From NCBI GenBank assembly GCA_963751615.1, contig CAVVVG010000005.1:1736001-1800000 (forward strand): 64,000 nucleotides of DNA, read 5' to 3'. The position numbers and the translations under genes were made by a program. This DNA comes from Palsa-892 sp963751615 (GTDB lineage: Bacteria; Pseudomonadota; Alphaproteobacteria; Rhizobiales; Xanthobacteraceae). A model generated the notes under the pieces. The model ran no database searches. It was given only the letters and a program-made list of their open reading frames with translations, and was not told where the DNA came from. Numbering within the stretch: the stretch's first letter is position 1; every line of letters starts with the position of its first letter. Shown here one piece after another: positions 52,731 to 61,852 of this stretch.

Positions 52731-53711
52731 ATGTCATCTGAAAACCTAAACCAACATGCCTTCACAGTTACGCGCGACGACGACGATTTGCCGCCGCGTC
52801 TGCGCCGGGCATTTGTGGCAATTGGGAATTTCGACGGCGTGCACCGAGGTCATCGCGTGGTGATCGACCAAGCAGTAGAGCTGGCACGCGAGGATCGACG
52901 CCCGGCGATCGCGCTAACCTTTGAGCCGCATCCGCGAGCATTTTTCCGGCAAGATCAGCCGTTGTTTCGTCTGACGCCGGAGCAAGAAAAGATTCGTTTG
53001 CTCGCGGCGGCGGGCCTCGATGGTGCGGTGGTAATGAAATTCGACGCGAAGCTCGCGGGCTTTACGGCCGAGAATTTTGTCAAAGAAATCTTGGTGAAAC
53101 GGCTAAGCGTCATCGGCATCGTGGTAGGTGCCGATTTTCATTTCGGCAAACGCCGACAGGGAACGCCCGCCTTTTTGCAGGAGCAAGGCGAGCAGCGCGG
53201 ATTCGAAGTCAGCCTTGTTCAGCCTCTTCTATTTCGAGGCGACGCCGTTTCATCGAGTGCGATCCGCGAGGCTCTTGGGCGCGGCGAGGTGGAAGAGTTG
53301 GCCAAGCTGCTCGGCTATCCGTGGTTTGTGAGCGGCAAGGTAATTCCCGGCGAGAAGAGGGGGCGAGAATTGGGCTATCCAACTGCCAACCTCGCACTCG
53401 ATCCTGCTTGCGGGCTAGCTCATGGAATTTATGCGGTGCGTGTGCAGGTTAAAGGAGGCATTCATGACGGTGTGGCGAATTTCGGCCGAAGGCCTACGTT
53501 CGGAAACGGCGCGCCTTTGCTGGAAGTCTTTCTGTTCGACTTTTCTGGCGATCTCTACGACGAAGAAATCGACGTGGTCTTTGCTGGCTGGATCCGGGCT
53601 GAGGCCAAATTCGATTCGGCCGAAGCTCTGGTTCGTCAAATGGATGCTGACAGCACAATGGCTCGCGAAAAACTGGCCAAGGCGGGTGATCTATTGCCGC
53701 CCGCACGCTAA
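52731..53711 (+). CDS. ribF: Bifunctional riboflavin kinase/FAD synthetase
   Basis: Makes FMN from riboflavin and FAD from FMN. The product is 326 residues. The N-terminal nucleotidyltransferase domain has IGNFDGVHRGHRVVI, FEPHPRAFF and VGADFHFGKRRQG; the C-terminal flavokinase domain has SGKVIPGEKRGRELGYPTAN and GVANFGRRPTF. The ATG lies 17 bases after the MBOAT stop. It leads the conserved order ribF-ileS-lspA. No FMN riboswitch could be seen upstream. Confidence 0.95.
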   Translation: MSSENLNQHAFTVTRDDDDLPPRLRRAFVAIGNFDGVHRGHRVVIDQAVELAREDRRPAIALTFEPHPRAFFRQDQPLFRLTPEQEKIRLLAAAGLDGAVVMKFDAKLAGFTAENFVKEILVKRLSVIGIVVGADFHFGKRRQGTPAFLQEQGEQRGFEVSLVQPLLFRGDAVSSSAIREALGRGEVEELAKLLGYPWFVSGKVIPGEKRGRELGYPTANLALDPACGLAHGIYAVRVQVKGGIHDGVANFGRRPTFGNGAPLLEVFLFDFSGDLYDEEIDVVFAGWIRAEAKFDSAEALVRQMDADSTMAREKLAKAGDLLPPAR

Positions 53712-53921
53712 AAGCGATCGCCAAACGAAGCGAACCGAGCTTCGACAATTGTTCGATAGTGGTGGAGGAAATGGTGTCCGAGCCGCGTTACCTCGACCAA
53801 GAGGTGATATGCTTCCTCACGCGGATACAGGCAGCCATAACGTTGACAACCCCTCGCACTGGCAAGGCGGACGTGCGGCTGCTAGAACGCGCGCCAATCG
53901 ATTCATTCAGGCCACGATCCG

Positions 53922-55769
53922 ATGTCTTCCGAAGAAAAGCCGAGCGACGTAAACGATTACAGCTCGACTTTATTTTTGCCTGAGACAAACTTTCCGATGC
54001 GAGCCGGACTTCCACAGAAGGAGCCGGAAATTCTCGCGCGCTGGGAGAAGCAGGGCCTCTATAAGAAGTTGCGCATCGCGTCGGAGGGCCGCGAAAAATT
54101 CATTCTGCATGATGGGCCCCCATACGCAAACGGCAACATCCATATCGGGCATGCGCTAAATAAAATTCTGAAAGACCTGGTGACGCGCACCTACCAAATG
54201 CTCGGCTATGATTCAAACTATGTACCGGGCTGGGACTGCCACGGCCTGCCGATTGAATGGAAGATCGAGGAGGAGTACCGCGCGAAGGGCAAGGACAAGG
54301 ATCAGGTTCCAATAAACGAGTTTCGTAAACAGTGCCGAGACTTCGCAAAATACTGGATCGGCGTGCAGTGCCAGGAGTTCAAGCGCCTCGGTGTCGAGGG
54401 TGATTGGGAAAATCCCTATACGACGATGAGCTTTCCGGCCGAGGCGCAGATCGCGCGCGAGCTGATGAAGTTCGCGGCGAATGGAACGCTCTATCGCGGC
54501 TCGAAACCCGTAATGTGGTCTGTGGTAGAGAAAACTGCGCTCGCCGAAGCTGAAGTTGAGTACGAGGACTATACTAGCGATACGGTATGGGTAAAGTTTC
54601 CTATCAAGCGAGAGTCGATAACCGGAATTGATGGTGTCGTTAATTCAAAACGGCTATTAGATGATCTAAAAGGTTCTTCGGTCATCATTTGGACGACCAC
54701 TCCTTGGACGATCCCCGGCAATCGTGCGATCAGTTTTTCGTCGCGAATCAAGTATGGCCTTTATGAAGTAAGTGCTGCTCCATCCGATAATTGGGCCAAG
54801 GCGGGCGACAAACTTATTCTTGCTGACAAGCTTGCTGATGCCGTGATGAAGACGGCGCGCGTTGAAAAGTACGAACGTCGTTGGGATATCACTAAAGAGG
54901 AACTCGATCGGATTGTTTGTGCGCATCCCTTGTGCGGTAAGGGCTACGATTTCGACGTTCCGCTTCTCGAAGGCGACCACGTCACAGAAGAGGATGGTAC
55001 GGGCTTCGTCCATACCGCGCCGGGTCACGGCCGCGATGACTTCGAAATATGGATGGCGAATGTGCGCGAACTAAAAAAGCGCGGTATCGAAACGCGTATC
55101 CCTTATACTGTCGATGAAAACGGTTTCTTCACCGAAGAAGTGCCGCACTTCGAGGGCAAACGCGTCATCGACGACAAGGGCAAAAAGGGCGACGCCAACG
55201 AAGCCGTCATGAGGGCACTCGTGGAAGCGGGCATGCTGATTGCACGCTCGCGCCTAAATCATCAATATCCGCATTCGTGGCGGTCGAAGAAGCCGATCAT
55301 CTTTCGTAATACGCCGCAATGGTTCATTGCGATGGATAAAAACATCGCGGTGTTCAGCGATACGTTGCGCGGCCTTGCAATCAAGGGAATCAAGAGCGTG
55401 AAATGGGTTCCTCCTCAGGGCGAGAACCGCATTACCGGCATGATCAATTCGCGGCCTGACTGGGTGATCTCGCGCCAACGCGCCTGGGGCGTTCCGATAG
55501 CGGTTTTCGTCGACAAGAAGTCCGGCGGGATTTTACGCGATGAGAAAGTGAATGAGCGCATCATCGATGCGTTCGAAAAAGAAGGTGCGGACGCTTGGTT
55601 TGCCGACAAGGATGATTCACGTTTTCTCGCGCCTGAATACAATCCCGTCGACTACGAAAAGGTAAACGACATCCTCGACGTTTGGTTCGAACTCGGGTTC
55701 GACGCATTCCTTCGTTCTCGAAGATCCGAAACATTTTCCGAGCCTCGAAAACATCAAGCGAAAACGTGA
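53922..55769 (+). CDS. ileS: Isoleucyl-tRNA synthetase, N-terminal part (gene split by frameshift)
   Basis: Class I synthetase that charges tRNA-Ile. This part carries the HIGH motif (GNIHIGHAL, residues 72-80), the GWDCHGLPIEWKIE block, the editing domain (WTTTPWTIPGNRA and DGTGFVHTAPGHGRDDFE) and the start of the catalytic C-terminal half (ISRQRAWGVP). After ILDVWFE the frame goes wrong (LGFDAFLRSR) and soon stops. The next frame gives the expected SGSTHSFVLEDP. An extra A at 55690-55691 (GAAC instead of GAC) explains the shift. Since ileS is essential, a sequencing or assembly error is the first explanation. A 210-base gap without a recognised gene precedes it. Confidence 0.93.
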   Translation: MSSEEKPSDVNDYSSTLFLPETNFPMRAGLPQKEPEILARWEKQGLYKKLRIASEGREKFILHDGPPYANGNIHIGHALNKILKDLVTRTYQMLGYDSNYVPGWDCHGLPIEWKIEEEYRAKGKDKDQVPINEFRKQCRDFAKYWIGVQCQEFKRLGVEGDWENPYTTMSFPAEAQIARELMKFAANGTLYRGSKPVMWSVVEKTALAEAEVEYEDYTSDTVWVKFPIKRESITGIDGVVNSKRLLDDLKGSSVIIWTTTPWTIPGNRAISFSSRIKYGLYEVSAAPSDNWAKAGDKLILADKLADAVMKTARVEKYERRWDITKEELDRIVCAHPLCGKGYDFDVPLLEGDHVTEEDGTGFVHTAPGHGRDDFEIWMANVRELKKRGIETRIPYTVDENGFFTEEVPHFEGKRVIDDKGKKGDANEAVMRALVEAGMLIARSRLNHQYPHSWRSKKPIIFRNTPQWFIAMDKNIAVFSDTLRGLAIKGIKSVKWVPPQGENRITGMINSRPDWVISRQRAWGVPIAVFVDKKSGGILRDEKVNERIIDAFEKEGADAWFADKDDSRFLAPEYNPVDYEKVNDILDVWFELGFDAFLRSRRSETFSEPRKHQAKT

Positions 55770-55785
55770 TGGCGGCAAAGACTCC

Positions 55786-56922
55786 GTGATGTATCTCGAG
55801 GGCTCCGACCAGCATCGCGGCTGGTTTCATTCTTCACTCCTTGAATCCTGCGGCACGCGCGGTCGTCCGCCCTTCGATGTGGTGCTGACCCATGGGTTCG
55901 TGCTTGACGAGCAGGGGCGGAAAATGTCGAAGTCACTCGGAAACGTTGTCGCGCCGCAAGACGTGATGAAGGAATCCGGCGCAGACATCCTACGTATGTG
56001 GGTTGCTGCGTCCGACTATGCCGACGATCTTCGCATCGGCAAAGAAATCCTGAAGACCACCGTAGATACCTATCGGAAGCTGCGTAACACGCTGCGCTGG
56101 CTGCTCGGCTCGCTACATCATTTCCGGGAAGATGACCGAGTGCCGTTCGAGAAAATGCCGGAGCTGGAATCGCTCATGCTGCACCGACTATCGGAACTCG
56201 ATGAAAACGTTCGCCGTAACTACATGGAGTTTGATTACAAGCGCGTTTTCGCAGCGCTCAATGTATTTATGACTTCGGAGCTTTCAGCACTTTATTTCGA
56301 CATTCGCAAGGACGCGCTCTATTGCGAACCGCTCTCATCATTGACACGCAAGGCGTGCCTGACCGTGCTTGATCATATCTTTCTGTGCCTGACGACATGG
56401 CTCGCGCCCATACTCTGCTTTACGGCCGAAGAAGTGTGGACGGTACGCTTCGGCAATGACTCCGGATCAGTGCATCTACAGACATTCCCGAAAACCCCGG
56501 TGGGCTGGCGAAACAATTCACTTGCACAAAAATGGGAGAAAATCTGGGATGTGCGGCGCGTTGTTACGGGCGCGCTCGAAATCGAGCGCATACAAAAACG
56601 CATCGGAGCTTCATTGGAAGCCGCGCCTATCGTTTATGTAGAAAATAAGAATCTGCTTGAAACGCTGAAGACTATCGATCTCGCAGAAGTTTGCATCACC
56701 TCAAATGCAAAAATTATGGAAGGGGAGGGGCCGGCGGGTGCGTTCCGTCTTTCTGATGTTCCCGGAATTGCGGTCGAGCCGAAACGCGCCGAAGGCAAAA
56801 AATGCGCACGCTCGTGGAAGATTTCTCCACTCGTGGGCTCGGATCGCGAATATCCCGACGTCACACCCCGCGATGCGCAGGCGCTCCGCGAGTTTTATGC
56901 CGCTCGCCGGGCATTGGAATAG
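55786..56922 (+). CDS. ileS: Isoleucyl-tRNA synthetase, C-terminal part (after frameshift)
   Basis: Continuation in the +1 frame. The family-like sequence begins before the first ATG, from about position 55692 (SGSTHSFVLEDPKHFPSLEN). It contains MYLEGSDQHRGWFHSSLL, the KMSKS motif in GRKMSKSLGN, the anticodon-binding domain (YRKLRNTLRWLLGSL, YFDIRKDALYCE) and a C-terminal end without the zinc-finger Cys set. Joined to the N-terminal part the protein would be about 1000 residues, the normal size for Alphaproteobacteria. It is followed 14 bases later by lspA. Confidence 0.92.
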   Translation: MMYLEGSDQHRGWFHSSLLESCGTRGRPPFDVVLTHGFVLDEQGRKMSKSLGNVVAPQDVMKESGADILRMWVAASDYADDLRIGKEILKTTVDTYRKLRNTLRWLLGSLHHFREDDRVPFEKMPELESLMLHRLSELDENVRRNYMEFDYKRVFAALNVFMTSELSALYFDIRKDALYCEPLSSLTRKACLTVLDHIFLCLTTWLAPILCFTAEEVWTVRFGNDSGSVHLQTFPKTPVGWRNNSLAQKWEKIWDVRRVVTGALEIERIQKRIGASLEAAPIVYVENKNLLETLKTIDLAEVCITSNAKIMEGEGPAGAFRLSDVPGIAVEPKRAEGKKCARSWKISPLVGSDREYPDVTPRDAQALREFYAARRALE

Positions 56923-56936
56923 GCGCCGAGTTCGAG

Positions 56937-57428
56937 ATGGTAAGGGCGAAAAAACGCGTCGGTGTTCTCGTCGGCTTCGGCTTCGCCATTGCGATTGCAA
57001 CGCTCGGTGTCGATCAAGTTACAAAATATCTTGTTTTGAACAACATTGCCTCTGGCGAAGTGATCCGCGTTACGCCATTTCTCGATCTAGTGCTCGCGAT
57101 GAACCGCGGCATCAGCTATGGATTGTTTCAGCAAGACAGCGTTTTTGGCCGCTGGCTTCTGGTTATGGTAAATTTGAGTGCGGCGGCATTATTCGTGCTG
57201 TGGCTGTTCCGTGCAGAGTCGCAGGTGCTAGCCGCCGCTGTCGGTTTTCTTATCGGTGGGGCCTTGGGGAATGCGATCGACAGATCCCTTTATGGAGCTG
57301 TCGTGGACTTTGTCTCACTTCATGGCTTTGGCTGGCGCTGGTACGTCTTTAATATTGCGGATGCGGCCATTGTTGCCGGGGTCATAGGGCTCCTATACGA
57401 TGCAACCCTAGGCCGTGCCACGAAATAG
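56937..57428 (+). CDS. lspA: Lipoprotein signal peptidase (signal peptidase II)
   Basis: Membrane aspartyl protease that removes the signal peptide of lipidated prolipoproteins. The product is 163 residues with four helices. The catalytic Asp pair is D124 (GAVVDFVSLH) and D142 (FNIADAAI), with the conserved GGALGNAIDR and NRGISYGLF blocks. It comes directly after ileS, the usual order. Two predicted lipoproteins in this window are potential substrates. Confidence 0.94.
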   Translation: MVRAKKRVGVLVGFGFAIAIATLGVDQVTKYLVLNNIASGEVIRVTPFLDLVLAMNRGISYGLFQQDSVFGRWLLVMVNLSAAALFVLWLFRAESQVLAAAVGFLIGGALGNAIDRSLYGAVVDFVSLHGFGWRWYVFNIADAAIVAGVIGLLYDATLGRATK

Positions 57429-57498
57429 CCGCCATCGGTGGGGCAACTCAATGCTTCCCGACCTAGGACTGAGCCAAGTTTCGTCGCGGGAGGAGAAT

Positions 57499-58179
57499 AT
57501 GGAGACTTACATCTTTCCCTCGAAGTTCTTGCGGCAAGTACCGATGCTATTCGCATTGGCCATGCTCGCCTCTACGCCTGTTTCCGCCCAGGAAGACGAC
57601 GGACCGAATGCTCTCCAAAAAGTCTTGGGAGCTGCCGGTATTCTGGATCTGCCAAAACCTCCGATTGATTATCAGGAACGTGCACCATTAGTGGTCCCCC
57701 CATCCGCGATCTTGCCGCCACCGCGCAGCTCTGACGACGTGAAGAGGCTGAATCCGGAATGGCCGCTCGACCAGGATTTGCAGCGCGCGCGTGCAAGTGC
57801 TCAAGGCAGCAAGTTTCCCACGCAAGTTCAGGATCGAGATTGGTACGACGGCAAGGTTCTCCGTCCCAGCGAATTGAGCCGCGCAAAACCCCAAAAAAGC
57901 CAATCCGCCAACACTGACGGCGATACCGCGGGTGCGGAGGCCAACCGCGGGGCGGAGCGCTATACGCCAAGCCAACTCGGTTTCAAGGGTTGGGGAAAGA
58001 AAAACGAAGAGATCGTTTTTAAGGGCGAGCCCGATCGCACAAGCCTGCTTGAGCCCCCGCCTGGATACTTAACACCTTCTCCAAATGCGCCTTACGGTGT
58101 TGTTGAGGAAAAAAAGGCCTCCACAAGCACGACGACGAGCGTGTTTGATCGTCTTAATGATCCGAACGCAAAGAAATAA
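57499..58179 (+). CDS. Secreted protein of unknown function
   Basis: A 226-residue protein I do not recognise. It has a Sec signal peptide (FALAMLASTPVSA-QE, cleavage near residue 30) and a mature part that is Pro-, Asp- and Ser-rich and lacks membrane helices or Cys. PPPRSSDDVKRLNPEWPLDQ and TPSQLGFKGWGKKNEE look like short conserved islands in disordered sequence. GGGAGGAG precedes the ATG. It lies between lspA and the M16 peptidase pair, an order I expect to be kept in related genomes, suggesting an envelope role. Confidence 0.75.
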   Translation: METYIFPSKFLRQVPMLFALAMLASTPVSAQEDDGPNALQKVLGAAGILDLPKPPIDYQERAPLVVPPSAILPPPRSSDDVKRLNPEWPLDQDLQRARASAQGSKFPTQVQDRDWYDGKVLRPSELSRAKPQKSQSANTDGDTAGAEANRGAERYTPSQLGFKGWGKKNEEIVFKGEPDRTSLLEPPPGYLTPSPNAPYGVVEEKKASTSTTTSVFDRLNDPNAKK

Positions 58180-58240
58180 ACTTCAAAAAAACGCCTTCGT
58201 TTGAAAGAGGGCGCAGTGATCCAGCAGCATCAATGCGCGA

Positions 58241-59665
58241 GTGATCGTGAAAAGTTTTAAACAGGCGCTATCCAAATTCAGAATGATCATGCGAATGTTC
58301 ACTGCTCTCGCTGTTGCCGGAACTGCAATATTGGCACCTCTCCGCTCGGCTGAAGCCGAAAACGGCCCGCCTATAACTACATTCGCGCTAGCCAATGGGC
58401 TCAACGTCGTGGTGATAGCCGACACGCGCACGCCCGTGGTGACCCATATGATCTGGTATCGCGTGGGCTCTGCCGACGAAGTGCAGGGAAAATCCGGCCT
58501 CGCACATTTTCTTGAACATTTGATGTTCAAGGGAACCGCGAAAAATCCGGAGGGAAAGTTCTCGAAAACGCTTGCAACTCTTGGTGGCCAGCAAAACGCT
58601 TTCACCAGTACGGATTTCACAGCCTATTTTGCGCGCGTTACTCGCGATCATCTAGAGAAAGTAATGGAGTTTGAAGCGGACCGCATGACCGGTCTCGTGC
58701 TGACCGATGCAGTCGTATTGCCTGAGCGTGACGTCGTGTTGGAAGAGCGGCGTACGCGGATAGATAATGATCCAGCAGCGCAGCTTGGTGAGGCAATTCA
58801 GGCAGCGCTCTTCGTCAATCACCCTTATGGTCGGCCTGTAATTGGTTGGGAACATGAAATACGCGCGCTGAATCGTGAGGAGGCGCTCGCTTTTTATCGC
58901 CGCTTTTATGCGCCCAACAACGCGATCCTCGTCATTGCCGGAAACGTGCTGCCGGACGAAGCGCGGACGCTCGCGGAAAAAAGCTACGGACAGGTATCTT
59001 CTAGCACTAACATTGGTACTCGCGTGCGCCCCCAAGAACCGGAGCCACGCGCCAACCGCCGTATCGTAATGGCGAACCCACGTGTTGCGCAACCTAGCCT
59101 TACCCGCAGTTACCTCATGCCGTCTTACCGGACCGCGAAGCCGGGTGAAGCCGAAGCTATAGATGTGCTGGTGCATGTGCTTGGCTCAGGAACGCTGAGC
59201 CGGCTTAATAGGGCGCTTGTCATGGAACAGGGCATCGCGGCGAGTGCTGGTGCTTGGTACGCCAGCACAACATATGACATGAGCCGCATGACAATATACG
59301 CCACGCCGCGTCCGGGAGTAACCCTCGACGACCTAGAAGTGGGGGTCAATTCCGTAATTGCAGATATTATAGCGAATGGTATCACAGAGTCCGATCTTGC
59401 CCGTGCGAAAACCAAACTTGTCGCGGAGACCATCTATGCTTGGGATGATCAGTTCACGTTGGCTCGTATGTATGGCGCAGCTCTCGCCACGGGCATGACG
59501 GTGGAATCGGTTCAGACTTGGCCCGACAGGATTCGCGCCGTTACGAAAGATCAGGTGCAGGTTGCGGCCGAAACTTGGCTCGAATCCCGCCGCTCTGTGA
59601 CTGGCTATCTTGTGAAGCCACCTGTTTTACCTGAAAAAGCTGCTCTACCAGAAAAGCGTTCATAA
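58241..59665 (+). CDS. M16 family zinc peptidase, secreted, catalytic member of a pair
   Basis: Periplasmic pitrilysin-type peptidase, 474 residues from a GTG start. A signal peptide (MFTALAVAGTAILAPLRSAEA) is followed by the zinc motif HFLEH (H89, E92, H93) and a downstream Glu in VVLEERRTRIDND. Starts at an ATG 42 bases later, or a GTG 6 bases later, are also possible; none has a clear ribosome site. The C-terminal half (VLGSGTLSRLNRALVMEQGI) matches M16. It is coupled to a second M16 gene lacking the zinc site, so the two probably form a heterodimer like the mitochondrial processing peptidase. Confidence 0.9.
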   Translation: MIVKSFKQALSKFRMIMRMFTALAVAGTAILAPLRSAEAENGPPITTFALANGLNVVVIADTRTPVVTHMIWYRVGSADEVQGKSGLAHFLEHLMFKGTAKNPEGKFSKTLATLGGQQNAFTSTDFTAYFARVTRDHLEKVMEFEADRMTGLVLTDAVVLPERDVVLEERRTRIDNDPAAQLGEAIQAALFVNHPYGRPVIGWEHEIRALNREEALAFYRRFYAPNNAILVIAGNVLPDEARTLAEKSYGQVSSSTNIGTRVRPQEPEPRANRRIVMANPRVAQPSLTRSYLMPSYRTAKPGEAEAIDVLVHVLGSGTLSRLNRALVMEQGIAASAGAWYASTTYDMSRMTIYATPRPGVTLDDLEVGVNSVIADIIANGITESDLARAKTKLVAETIYAWDDQFTLARMYGAALATGMTVESVQTWPDRIRAVTKDQVQVAAETWLESRRSVTGYLVKPPVLPEKAALPEKRS

Positions 59666-60996
59666 TGCGGCTCTTCGCGCTTGCCATCATGACTCTCGCT
59701 TTTACATCCGCCGCCAATGCCGCCGCCGGAAAAGCCAATATCGAGCGGATCGTGACTCCCATGGGTATCGAGGTCTGGCTCGTGCGGGAAATGAACCTGC
59801 CGATGCTTTCATTCGAATTCGCCTTTCTCGGTGGCGCGGCTCAGGACCCGGAGGGTAAGCCCGGTGTCGCCAATCTCGTCGCGGGTCTGCTCGATGAGGG
59901 TGCGGGCGACCTCGATGCGCGCACATTTCATGAGCGTCTCGAAGAACGCGCAATCGGACTTTCTTTTAGGGCTGGCCGCGATAGCCTGCGCGGCTCGCTG
60001 AAGACGCTAACTGAGAATCGGGATCAAGCCTTCGAGTTGCTTCGTATGTGTCTAACCGCGCCGCGTTTTGATGTATCGGAACTTGAGCGTGTAAGGGCCA
60101 CGATACTCGCGGGCCTGCGGCGCCGGACAACTAATCCAACCGATATCGCAAGCGATCGCTGGTTCGCACGTGCATTTCCGGATCACCCTTATGGCCGTTC
60201 GGTGCAGGGTACGCTGGAAACGCTGCCATCGATCACGGGCGATGATCTGAACGCCTATGTCCGCCGCGTCCTTGCACGTTCCAATCTGAAAATCGCTGTC
60301 GTGGGAGCGATCGACGGTCCTGCGCTCGCCGCCCTGGTCGATCGCACCTTCGGAGCGCTGCCGGCGAGGAGCAATTTAACATCCATTTCCGATGTAACAC
60401 CGCAGAAATTGGGAATACGCGAAACGATCGAACTCAACGTTCCCCAGACAGTCATTACCTTCGGGGGAGCTGGTCTCAAACGGTCCGACCTCGATTTCAT
60501 TCCGGCCTTCGTCTTGAACCATATTCTGGGCGGTGGCGGATTTCAATCTCGGCTGTTCCACGAGGTACGCGAAAAGCGCGGGTTTGCATATTCCGTTTAC
60601 AGTAGTCTGCTGCCGCTCGAGCACACCGGGTTGTTTTTTGGTGGAACGTCCACGCGCAGCGACCGCGCAGCGGAAACTCTCGATATCATCGTCAGCGAGA
60701 TCAAGCGCATGGCAGATGAAGGGCCTACGGCGGAAGAGCTCGACAAGGCCAAACGATTCCTTATTGGTTCCTATCCGTTGCGATTTGATACGTCGAATAA
60801 AATTGCTGGAACATTGCTCGAGATCCAAATCAATGACCTTGGCATTGACTACATCGACAAACGCAATGCGATGGTGGATGCCGTGAGCGCCAGCGATATA
60901 AAGCGCGTGGCCGCCCGTTTGTTTTCCGGCATGCAGCCATTGGTGATGATCGTGGGCGAGCCTTCGCCCGTTATCGCTCAAAAAGCGGCTCAATGA
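59665..60996 (+). CDS. M16 family peptidase-like protein, non-catalytic partner
   Basis: Secreted M16 homologue of 443 residues with a signal peptide (MRLFALAIMTLAFTSAANA). Where active members have HxxEH it has GVANLVAGLLDEG, so it cannot bind zinc. The substrate-binding C-terminal block is well kept (HILGGGGFQSRLFHEVREKR and GFAYSVYSSL, with the R/Y pair). It should bind peptide and work with the preceding active subunit. The ATG overlaps the TAA of that gene. A putative lipoprotein follows. Confidence 0.9.
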   Translation: MRLFALAIMTLAFTSAANAAAGKANIERIVTPMGIEVWLVREMNLPMLSFEFAFLGGAAQDPEGKPGVANLVAGLLDEGAGDLDARTFHERLEERAIGLSFRAGRDSLRGSLKTLTENRDQAFELLRMCLTAPRFDVSELERVRATILAGLRRRTTNPTDIASDRWFARAFPDHPYGRSVQGTLETLPSITGDDLNAYVRRVLARSNLKIAVVGAIDGPALAALVDRTFGALPARSNLTSISDVTPQKLGIRETIELNVPQTVITFGGAGLKRSDLDFIPAFVLNHILGGGGFQSRLFHEVREKRGFAYSVYSSLLPLEHTGLFFGGTSTRSDRAAETLDIIVSEIKRMADEGPTAEELDKAKRFLIGSYPLRFDTSNKIAGTLLEIQINDLGIDYIDKRNAMVDAVSASDIKRVAARLFSGMQPLVMIVGEPSPVIAQKAAQ

Positions 60997-61064
60997 GCAG
61001 GGTTCGCCTGTCCCGGAAAACGCTGCTATAATTTTCATTCGGGAGCCTGGTGGGAGTTGGAATT

Positions 61065-61796
61065 ATGCGTTTTCGGCCAGTTCGGCGGACTGTCCCCTTA
61101 TGCGCGAAATTTCCCTTGCTATTGGCTGTCGCTGCGATCGCTGGCTGCGGTACGGATTTAAAATCAAAAACGGAATTGATTGAGGGAAGTCAGGCCGCGA
61201 AGGTTGCAAACACCGATATTGACTGTCCACAAATGATGGTACGTACGGGCGCCTCCACATGGCAGGTACCCAGCGGCGTGCCATCAACGGCGCTGCGCTA
61301 TCAGGGTTCGATCGGCCAGATGGCGCGCGAATGCGCGGTTCTGGGTGCTTCAATGACGATTAAGGTGGGAGTTGAAGGGCGTGTGCTCGTCGGGCCCAAG
61401 GGTGCGCCCGGCAATTTGACCGTGCCGCTTCGGCTCGCAATGGTTCAGGAAGGACCGCAGCCGAAGTCGATCTGGACGAAATTTTACAATGTCCCCGTCG
61501 TTATCCCTCAAGGTCAAAGCGGCACCGCCTTCACGCAGGTCGAAGACGATCTCACATTCGCGCTGCCTCCTGACAAGAACATTTCGAGTTACGTGATTTA
61601 TGTCGGCTTCGATCCGCAGGGCGCAGCTGCATCCAAAGGTAAAGGCAGGCCTGCAACTGCGGCGACCACTAAGCCAAAACCACAAAAGAAGATCGCTCCA
61701 CCTGCGGCGACACTACCGGTGGCGCCGGCGGGAAGCGGCGGATTTGCACCGCCCGCCACCAATGGCGGTTTTGCTCCGCCAGCGCAACAACAATAA
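61065..61796 (+). CDS. Putative lipoprotein with Pro/Ala-rich repeats
   Basis: A 243-residue protein I cannot assign to a named family. The lipobox AIAGC (Cys near 28) predicts a lipoprotein. The middle (about 50-190) is a beta-rich domain with IDCPQMMVRTGASTWQVPSG and a second Cys pair member near AREC. The C-terminal ~55 residues are Lys/Pro/Ala-rich and end in a repeated GGFAPPA unit and QQQ. GGGAG precedes the ATG. Its place after the M16 pair suggests an envelope-related role. It is convergent with the ATP synthase genes. Confidence 0.75.
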   Translation: MRFRPVRRTVPLCAKFPLLLAVAAIAGCGTDLKSKTELIEGSQAAKVANTDIDCPQMMVRTGASTWQVPSGVPSTALRYQGSIGQMARECAVLGASMTIKVGVEGRVLVGPKGAPGNLTVPLRLAMVQEGPQPKSIWTKFYNVPVVIPQGQSGTAFTQVEDDLTFALPPDKNISSYVIYVGFDPQGAAASKGKGRPATAATTKPKPQKKIAPPAATLPVAPAGSGGFAPPATNGGFAPPAQQQ

Positions 61797-61852
61797 GGAT
61801 CTTGATTTACGTTGTTTTCCGCGCGCGCGAGACGCGACGTGTCGGCCTTATA

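Noticed and set aside
53712..53921. Possible small gene between ribF and ileS
   Set aside because: The open frame there runs into ileS in another frame, has no domain text, and reads as shadow or spacer sequence.
55685..55695. Programmed ribosomal frameshift in ileS
   Set aside because: No slippery sequence or stimulating structure is apparent, and ileS is not known to use recoding; an extra base is simpler.
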